A stretch of 64,000 nt of DNA from Rana temporaria (lineage: Eukaryota > Chordata > Amphibia > Anura > Ranidae), in NCBI RefSeq assembly GCF_905171775.1, contig NC_053489.1:588929832-588993831 (forward strand). Direction: 5' to 3'. Below are positions 56,726-64,000 of this stretch, piece after piece. Position numbers and translations under genes: made by a program. A model generated the notes under the pieces. The model searched no databases. It was given only the letters and a program-made list of their open reading frames with translations, and was not told where the DNA came from. The stretch's first letter is position 1, and each line of letters begins with the position of its first letter.

Positions 56726-57866
56726 GGGGTAGATTCAGGTAGGGCTGCGCACTCTTACGGAGGCGCAGCGTACCGTTTTTACGCTACGCCTCCGTAAATT
56801 ACTTGCGCTACGCTTCATCCACGAAGCTGTAGCTCCGTAATTTGCGCGGGCGCTCCGTAAAACTGGCCGGCGTAAGTGCGCGTAATTTAAATGATCCCGG
56901 GCCGAACGTAGTGCGCATGCTCCGTCGCAAGGACGTCATTTGCTTTAAAGCGGATCTCCACTCTAAAGTGGAGTCCCGCTGATCGGAACCCTCCCCCCCT
57001 CCGGTGTCACATTTGACACCTTTCAGGGGGGAGGGGGGTGCAGATACCTGTCTACAGACAGGTATCTGCACCCACTTCCGGCCCTACGATACGGGCAAAG
57101 GACGGGTTTTTTCCTTCCTTCCCGTCCGTCCCCCCGTTGTATGCTGGGAACACTCGGCTCCCAGCACACAGCGGGAGCCAATCGGCGGGCGCAGCGCGAC
57201 TCGCGCATGCGCCGTAGGGAACCGGGCAGTGAAGCCGGAGCGCTTCACTTCCTGGTTCCCTCACCGAGGATGGAGGGGGGAGCAGCAGGGTGACGAGCGA
57301 TCGGCTCGTCATCTGCTGCGATCACCGCTGGACTCCAGGACAGGTAAGTGTCCTTATATTAAAAGTCGGCAGCTGCAGTATTTGTAGCTGCTGGCTTTTA
57401 ATATATTTTTCCCGTGGCACATCCGCTTTAACGTGAACGTAAATGGCGTCCAGCGCCATTCACGAATCATTCACGCAAACAATGTAATTTTCAAAACTCG
57501 CGACGCGGGAACGACGGGTATACTTAGCATTGGCTGCGCCTGCTAATAGCAGGAGCAGCCTTACGCAGAAACCGACGAACGCAAATGACGTAAAATTCGA
57601 ACGCTGGGCGCGCGTACGGTTGTGAATCGGCGTGAGTATGCAATTTGCATACTCGACGCTGACCACTACGGGAACGCCACCTAGCGGCCAGCGTAAGAAT
57701 GCAGCCTACGATACGACGGCAATAGAGCCTTATGCCAGTAATATGTTAGGCTACAGTCGGCGTATCAAGCTTTCTGAATACAGAAAAGTTGATACGCCGG
57801 TGCAAATTAGCAATTACGCTGCGTATCTATGGATACGCAGGCGTAATTGCTACCTGAATCTACCCC
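56726..57866. mobile_element. MITE with GGGGTAGATTCAGGTAG ends, carrying a nested TTAA MITE
   Basis: Inverted ends flanked by ACT (56723-56725, 57867-57869). The interior is CG-rich (TTACGCTGCG-like). The nested element is 56945-57431. Confidence 0.82.
56945..57431. mobile_element. Nested TTAA-flanked MITE
   Basis: TTAAAGCGGATCTCCACTC and GCACATCCGCTTTAA ends with TTAA duplications. Confidence 0.8.
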
Positions 57867-58243
57867 ACTGTCCTCAGTGTCTCAAGAAAAGGCAATCACT
57901 CCTGAATACCTGTCCTGAATCTGCATAACAATAGAAAAGGATAGTAGAAAAGAAGAAATATAGAAAATTACAAACATTTTTAAAACATTGTCATGTATGC
58001 ATTTTTTTATACAGTAAAATTGTAACTTTTTACACTCCTGACTATCTATTCTGCCCCATTCTCCGACAGTTTTGATAGCTGGTCAACCGCCTGTAAAATA
58101 AAATTGGAAGAAAAGCATGTACCAATATACAACTATTATACATTTTTAGTCCCTGAGGGGTGAACTGGAGCTGCACCTCTGCCAACTAAGGTGAAACCCC
58201 CTTTCCTCCCAGAGAGACACATCCAAATAACTATATATATACA

Positions 58244-59004
58244 GGCCCGGATTCACAAAGCACTTACGCCGGCGTATAACAAGTTACGCCGACGTAAGTG
58301 CAAATGTGTGCCGTCGTATCTGTGTGCAAGACCCACAAACAGAGATGCGCCTAAAAACAGGCTACACCCCGCCGACGTACCTTGCTTACGCCGCCGTAGA
58401 GTGGGCGCACATTTAGGTTGGGAGCATGGTGCCGCTCCCATTGATTAGTCATTCAAACATGCAAATTGGGGAAATACGACGAATCACGAACCTGCGTGCG
58501 CCCGACGCAGGCTACGAGAGCTGCGCGTAAGTTGTACGTCCGGCGTAAAGTTAAGCCCCATAAAGGAGGTGTAACCCAGCAGAAGACATGCAAAGGTCTG
58601 CTCCAGGGAACACAAGCCGGCCAAGCCTGCGTATTTTACATTGGACGTGTGTCTGGCTGGGCGTAGGTTACGTTCATGGCGTACGCAGTGATCCGGCGTA
58701 TCTTAGGCAGTTGTTCCGACGTGGTTGTGAGCATGCGCAGAGGGATGCGCCCACGTCCCGGCGCATGCGCAATTCGTGATAAGTATCTGTCTGGCGCTCG
58801 GACCATCATTTGCATGGGGTCACGCCTCATTTGCATGGCTCACGCCCACTTCCACCTACGCCGGCGTACGCTTTCAAAACCCAGCGCAGTTTTGGGAGCA
58901 CTGGCTTTGTGAATTCCATGCTTGCCTCTCTGCGCTGCGTCGGCGTAGCGTATATTATTTGCGCTACGGCGGCGTAATGTGCGCCCACTCTGTGAATCTG
59001 GGCC
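58244..59004. mobile_element. MITE with GGCCCGGATTCACAAAG ends
   Basis: The left GGCCCGGATTCACAAAGCAC and right CTCTGTGAATCTGGGCC are inverted ends with an ACA duplication. The interior is rich in TACGCCGGCGTA. Confidence 0.8.
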
Positions 59005-59318
59005 ACATTTGCATATTGTATAGTCCGTGTCACTGGCAGCCCTGGGTACATTCAAACGTTCCCAAATTGCGTCCTGATACCAGCTCCCTCTCTTTTGTTC
59101 AATCACGGGCATAAGAGCTGGAGGTACATAGGGATATTCTCACCTGTAGTCCATGGCTACCCTTCTCATAAAAATACATTGCAGGCGAGCCAGTTTCGGC
59201 AGGGTACGGGGGTGTCCAAGTCCCAACAAAACAATAGTGCCAGGAGCTCTCTTCAGTGCAGGCAGAAGAGCAGGTATGGGGTTAACGACACTGGCGCTTG
59301 GCACTCCAACTTCCCAGG

Positions 59319-60532
59319 TTAGCTGTGGGACAACCGCAGGTGGTGCCGCATCCCTGGAGTGTTTCCTGCGTCTACGGGACTTGTTGGCTCAGGAAACTCC
59401 GGTTCGAACAACTTATTATCCCCATCATCCGATAAAGAGTCTAAGGCCCTGTATACACGAGGGGACATGTCCGATGAAAACGGTCCGCGGACCGTTTTCA
59501 TTGGACATGTCCGCTCGGAGATTTCGGTCTGATGGCTGTACACACCATCAAACCGAAATCCCCACGGACAGAGAACGCGGTGACGTAGACGACACCGACG
59601 TTCTCTATCACGCGAGTTCAATGCTTTCACGCATGCGTCGAATCAATTTGACGCATGCGCGGGATTTCGGTTTGCTGGTTAGACGTACTAACCAGTGGAC
59701 ATGTCCGACGGACAGCTCTCCAGCGGACAAGTTTCTTAGCATGCTAAGAAACTTTTGTCCGCTGGATATCTGTCCGCTAGCCTGTACACACGATCGGATC
59801 TGTCCTCTGAAACTGGTCCGCGGACCAGTTTCAGCGGACATGTCCGGTCGTGTGTACGAGGCCTAAGTCCGATGTGTCATACTCCTCAGCGGACAAGCAT
59901 GTACGCCCTCCGGCAAAGATATTTGCTGCATCATTCTTGCTCACAGGCAGGCCTCGACCACAGCTGTGGGAGGCCTGAGTGGGGCCCATCTTAGCGATAG
60001 CCTGCCACACAGAGACCACATTGGTTAGTGCTGTCTCCGGTACGGCATCTGCTTCCACACTAGGCACACACTCTTTCTCATCCGCATCGTTTACCTCCGG
60101 TGACACGGTTGGGGTAGTAGCCGATGGTAGAGTTAACGTAGAGGAGATGGTCACGGTCTCCGGATCAGCGATCACAGTAGTTCTAGAGGGTTCCGGCCAT
60201 GGGGCCTCCTCCTTCGCGGTCACAGTCCCAGTGATCCAATCCACCTTATGCTCCCGAGGAGGTTCAGTCGGTGGCTCCACCTGGAACAAATAGCTCCGGC
60301 ATCTCTTGCATCTGGCAAAGGGCAAAAGACGGACGGCCAGCTCCGAACAGCGGGGGCAGGACAGTCCGAGGGCCTCCATGCTACCGCTGGAAAATAGGAC
60401 AAACTTCCCCTGGGTCCGCATTTGAATTCCGGTATCTGTCAGGGGGACTCCAGCAGCAACAGACATTGCGTTGACTCCCGGCACAGACATCGGGGATCGC
60501 AGCTTTCCAAATGGCGTTGATGGCACAGACAT
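59319..60532 (-). pseudogene. Unrecognised zinc-ribbon ORF of the LTR element, interrupted by a MITE
   Basis: From an ATG at 60532 (the frame is open upstream to 60739) the minus strand reads through MSVPSTPFGKL and GLSCPRCSELAVRLLPFARC then KRC, a CX2CX12CX2C ribbon. It continues into a long Ser/Thr/Pro/Glu-rich tail. At 59866 the frame meets a TAA-flanked MITE (59445-59863). The MITE plus one duplication is 422 bp, and the frame beyond it (DDGDNKLFEPEFPEP..., stop at 59319) is exactly the one expected for uninterrupted coding of about 263 codons. No similarity to a known Gag or accessory protein is recognised. It may be a captured host gene or a novel Gag. Confidence 0.65.
59445..59863. mobile_element. 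TAA-flanked MITE (GGCCCTGTATACACGAG ends)
   Basis: TAA at 59442-59444 and 59864-59866. Internal hairpins built on GGTCCGCGGACC. It interrupts the zinc-ribbon ORF. A second copy begins at 63644. Confidence 0.85.
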
Positions 60533-60797
60533 GTTCGCACGACCTTCACTCGTGGGCGGGCAATCACTCTGTCCTTTGGCGCCAGAACTCAGTCTGCGTC
60601 TCACGCAGGGGTGGGTGACTCCTCCCACCTGAGTTCTTTTCTCACACGTGGCAGCCGCACATGGCTTCACCGCACGTGCGCCCAGCTTCAATGGTGACGT
60701 TAACTCCTTCCTCGCCAGGCACAATTTAACACACGACAATTCCTTGAATTAATGGCAGATTAAACTTCTGAATTCGGGTATTTGGAGGTAACAGCCA

Positions 60798-60815
60798 ATC
60801 CCGGATGAGCTCCCA
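60798..60815 (-). other. Primer-binding site, tRNA-Pro-like
   Basis: The minus strand reads TGGGAGCTCATCCGGGAT. It matches the proline-tRNA primer site used by many gammaretroviruses except for two G-to-A changes. Confidence 0.75.
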
Positions 60816-60817
60816 CG

Positions 60818-61595
60818 TGTAGCACTACCCCGGAGGAGCTGCTGGTTGTTTTGGGTGGCACATTTACCTCATGGCTCCCCCGAATTCCTAGGGGTGAATG
60901 ATGCGTATTGCATTTGGTAGAAGTAAAGGAATGTCTGCAACAGGTGTTCTTTGCTGTGCTCTTTATTACCCAGCCGGGTAAAAACAATAAACTTGTGGTG
61001 AGGAAAGTAAAGTTGAAGAAGCGAGAACAGCAGATTCAGGCGTGATCATAGGGAAACAGTCCTGCTCCCAAGCGTAACACTTCTCTGCGCCACTCCTGCC
61101 TGAGTGGGCTTAGTGTACCCGGACAGGCCTCTCTCACTGACCTGGCAGCCGGAGTATCACTCGAACAATTGTAGGATAAAGTCTCTGCCACAGACCTAAC
61201 TGGGCCTAGTCCATAAAGATGCAACCTCGGGCCAACGTGGTCCCATGGTCAAGTGCACACACACGTGCCTCGCGCCAGGAGGGCCACGAGGCGAAGGACC
61301 CCGAAAAACAGCGTCTGCCCCTTTAAGTATACCCTCCCGGCATGCACAGCTGGGCACCACTCCCACTGGGCTGCTGCCGAGAAGGGTCACTCAACACACC
61401 ATGGTTCCCTCATGGGCCTGAGGTTGCAACACGGGCCTGAGGTGGTAACGCCACCTACAGGCAACAGGGGAAACTCCTGTCAAGCACAACAATAGCCAGA
61501 ACAGAGGCTTATTTCAATGGAATTCAGCCCACTATTGGCTCAGACACCCTCTAAATTTAGAATAGCACCCCAGTCATTGGGAGCAGGGCGCTACA
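60818..61595 (-). repeat. 5' LTR (short form)
   Basis: 778 bp. The first 370 bp match the 55561 copy at about 93-95% by eye, including AATAAA near 60965. The upstream part lacks about 330 bp and is more diverged. Confidence 0.75.
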
Positions 61596-62284
61596 CTTGT
61601 ATCAACAATGAAATTTCATGGAAGTTCAATTCAAAAGATATCCCTATTTAATTGTATTCTACGTTTGATACCCGACCCTCAACTTGACAAATGCATATGT
61701 ATGTCCCTCACCTCTCCTATTTTGAGTCTCTGGCTGCAAAACACTGCCACTCCTCTGAAAAGCAATGCACACAAATATTGCTTTTTAGAGGTGTTTGACA
61801 GGTGGTCTTGCCTCCTCACCACCTGTTTTAACCCCCTAAATGCTGCATCACTCAAATCCCTTGCGCTGTACCTCAGAAAAGGAAAGAAGGGGCCAGAAAT
61901 TTGAAGTCCAGCAGCCTCAGATACATCTGGATGAGAGATGCTGACTGCCAAGGGGTGAGTGAGCTCACCATCCATCCCAGTCTGTGACTGTCTCCCCCCT
62001 TCTCTCTCCTGCCTCTGAGTCAGTACACTAATGTAAATCAGGGTTCACAGAGCACCCCTTACATTAGAGTTTCCCTTTTTTTTACCAGAAGCCACAGTGT
62101 TCCCCCTTACAGCAGAGTTCTCTCCGTGCATCAGAGTTCTCAGTGTTCCCCCTTAAATCAGGGTTCCCAGAGCATCCTTTATGTTAGGCCCCGTTCACAC
62201 TGGGGCGGGAGCAGCGTCGGCGGTAAAGCGCTGCTATTTTTAGCGGTGCTTTACCTCCAATTTTGCGGCGCTATTCAGCCGCAA
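61596..62284. other. Intergenic sequence with repeat debris
   Basis: About 62010-62185 is a degenerate repeat of CAGAGTTCTC/CCCCTTACATTAG. 62188-62284 is a MITE end (GGCCCCGTTCACACTGGGGC). No gene recognised. Confidence 0.45.
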
Positions 62285-63643
62285 TGCGAACTATGAGGAT
62301 TCAGATGTAAAAGGGGAACTCTGGGGATTCAGATGTAAAAGAGGAACTCTGCGGATTCGGATGTAAAAGGGGAACTCTGAGGATTCAGATGTAAAAGGGG
62401 AACTCTGAGGATTCAGATGTAAAAGGGGAACTCTGCTGATTCAGATGTAAAAGGGGAACTCTGCTGATTCAGACATAAAAGGGGAACTCTATTGATTTAG
62501 ATGTAAAAGGGGAACTCTGCGGATTCGGATGTAAAAGGGGAACTGTGGGGATTCAGATGTAAAAAGGGAACTCTGAGGATTCAGATGTAAAAGGGGAACA
62601 CTGCTGATTTAGATGTAAAAGGGGAACTCTATTGATTCAGATGTAAAAGGGGAACTCTGCGGATTCGGATGTAAAAGGGGAACTGTGGGGATTCAGGTGT
62701 AAAAGGCAAACTCTGCGGATTCAGACATAAAAGGGGAACTATATTGATTCAGATGTAAAAGGGGAACTCTGCGGATTCGGATGTAAAAGGGGAACTGTGG
62801 GGATTCAGATGTAAAAGGCGAACTCTGCTGATTCAGATGTAAAAGGGGAACTCTGCGGATTTAGATGTAAAAGGGGAACTCTGCGGATTTAGATGTAAAA
62901 GGGGAACTCTGCTGATTCAGATGTAAAAGGGGAACTGTGGGGATTCAGATGTAAAAGGGGAACTCTGCTGATTCAGATGTAAAAGGGGAACTCTGCTGAT
63001 TCAGACATAAAAGGGGAACTATATTGATTCAGATGTAAAAGGGAAACTCTGCAGGGTTCGGATGTAAAAGGGGAACTCTGCGGATTCGGATGTAAAAGGG
63101 GAACTCTGCTGATTCAGACATAAAAGGGGAACTATATTGATTCAGATGTAAAAGGGAAACTCTGCGGATTCGGATGTAAAAGGGAAACTCTGCTGATTCA
63201 GATGTAAAAGGGGAACTCTGCGGATTCAGATGTAAAAGGGGAACTCTGCGGATTCGGATGTAAAAGGGGAACTGTGGGGATTCAGATGTAAAAGGGGAAC
63301 TCTATTGATTCAGATGTAAAAGGGGAACTCTATTGATTCAGATGTAAAAGGGGAAGTCTTTTGATTCAGATGTAAAAGGGGAACTCTGCGGATTCAGATA
63401 TAAAGGGGAACTCTGAGGATTCAGATGTAAAAGGGAAACTCTATTGATTCAGATGTAAAAGGAGAACTCTGCTGATTCAGACATAAAAGGGGAACTATAT
63501 TGATTCAGACATAAAAGGGGAACTGTGGGGATTCAGATGTAAAAGGGGAACTCTGCGGATCCAGATGTAAAAGGGGAACTCTGAGGATCCAGATGTAAAA
63601 AGGGAACTCTGAGGATTCAGATGTAAAAGGGGAACTCTGAGGC
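62285..63643 (+). repeat. 28-bp tandem array
   Basis: About 48 units of GATTCAGATGTAAAAGGGGA then ACTCTGCG, with recurring variant groups (GATTCAGACATAAAAGGGGA followed by ACTATATT, then a standard unit) near 62720, 63003, 63113 and 63475. No unique spacers, so it is a minisatellite. Confidence 0.95.
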
Positions 63644-64000
63644 CCCGTACTCACGACCAAACATGTCTGCTGAAACTGGTCGGCAGACCAATTTCAGCAG
63701 ACATGTTCCCTCGTGTGTACAGCCGCGCGGACAGGATTCCAGCAAACAATTGTCTGACAGACCGTTTCTGAGCAGACAACTGTTTCCCGGACTTGCTTTA
63801 AAACAGTCCGCTGGAAACCTGTCCGCCCGGACATGTACGGTCGTCTGTACAGACCTACCGTACATGTCCTGCCGCCCGCCATCCCTCGCATGCGTCGAAT
63901 GACTTCGACGCATGCGTGGAAGCATTTTCAAGGCAGGCCGCCCACGCCGGCGCGTCATTGTCGCGGCGACACCGCGTCATCGACGCGTCGACACCGCGGA
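63644..64000. mobile_element. MITE cut by the right window edge
   Basis: Starts GGCCCCGTACTCACGACC and shares ACATGTCTGCTGAAACTGGT-type hairpin arms with 59445-59863. The right end lies outside the window. Confidence 0.75.

Larger units (their letters stand above)
55561..61595 (-). mobile_element. Second LTR element, with tRNA-Pro-like primer site and zinc-ribbon ORF
   Basis: LTR-like repeats at 55561-56700 and 60818-61595 begin and end TGTAG...CTACA. On the minus strand the right copy is the 5' LTR. Two bases inside is a primer site matching tRNA-Pro at 16/18 positions. A purine-rich GGTGGGAGGAG precedes the left LTR. The internal region (56701-60817) has three large MITEs inserted (56726-57866, 58244-59004, 59445-59863). 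Without them it is about 1.8 kb and contains one ORF with a CX2CX12CX2C ribbon. No pol motifs were found, so it is non-autonomous. The LTRs differ in length by about 360 bp, so a chimera is possible. Confidence 0.75.

Noticed and set aside
58191..59114. Several ORFs of 60-112 aa in the 58-59 kb region
   Set aside because: CG-rich MITE interior with reading frames open by composition; no family similarity.
62285..63643. Second regular repeat array considered as CRISPR
   Set aside because: Contiguous degenerate 28-bp units, no spacers; a minisatellite.

Overview
The window is vertebrate nuclear DNA, most likely from a frog (probably a ranid/neobatrachian; this is inferred from the repeat families, not proved). 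It contains one host gene, UBE2K (HIP2/E2-25K, a ubiquitin-conjugating enzyme), on the minus strand. All seven coding exons are readable: exon 1 at 47652-47714, then 32470-32563, 15924-15982, 14310-14392, 13414-13513, 10953-11081, and the start of the last exon at 1-57. The spliced frame is open for 195 codons; about five codons and the stop lie beyond the left edge. A CpG-rich promoter with NRF1, YY1, CRE and ETS-like motifs lies at about 47.56-48.02 kb. From about 48 kb to the right edge no host gene is visible.

Nearly everything else is transposable elements and tandem repeats. Intron 6 (58-10952) holds a decayed DIRS-type retrotransposon (about 881-7244). Nested in it are a hAT-like MITE (3341-3737) and a young LTR element (3912-6953). 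That LTR element is the main discovery. It has about 99% identical LTRs, a primer-binding site, a polypurine tract and a SCAN-like/zinc-knuckle Gag, and it lacks pol. In place of pol the Gag frame runs into about 130 codons that look like HEXIM1/2, the cellular 7SK-dependent P-TEFb inhibitor. Intron 5 holds a Tc1 remnant. Intron 2 holds a near-complete DIRS element (22127-27385) and a 4.3-kb nested nest in which a hAT-like element contains a Tc1 transposon that itself contains two MITEs. Intron 1 holds many MITEs and a 29-bp minisatellite array (45863-47465) that ends about 190 bp from exon 1.

Upstream of UBE2K (48-64 kb) there is a hairpin MITE, several TTAA- and TWA-flanked MITEs, a 5'-truncated CR1/L2-like LINE with a 363-codon RT frame, and a second unusual LTR element (55561-61595). 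The second element has a tRNA-Pro-like primer site and an unrecognised zinc-ribbon ORF split by a MITE. The window ends with a 28-bp tandem array (62285-63643) and a MITE cut by the right edge.

The gene calls rest on exon-by-exon reading with splice sites. Element classes rest on protein motifs, terminal repeats and target-site duplications read by eye. Family names are from general knowledge; no database search was run.
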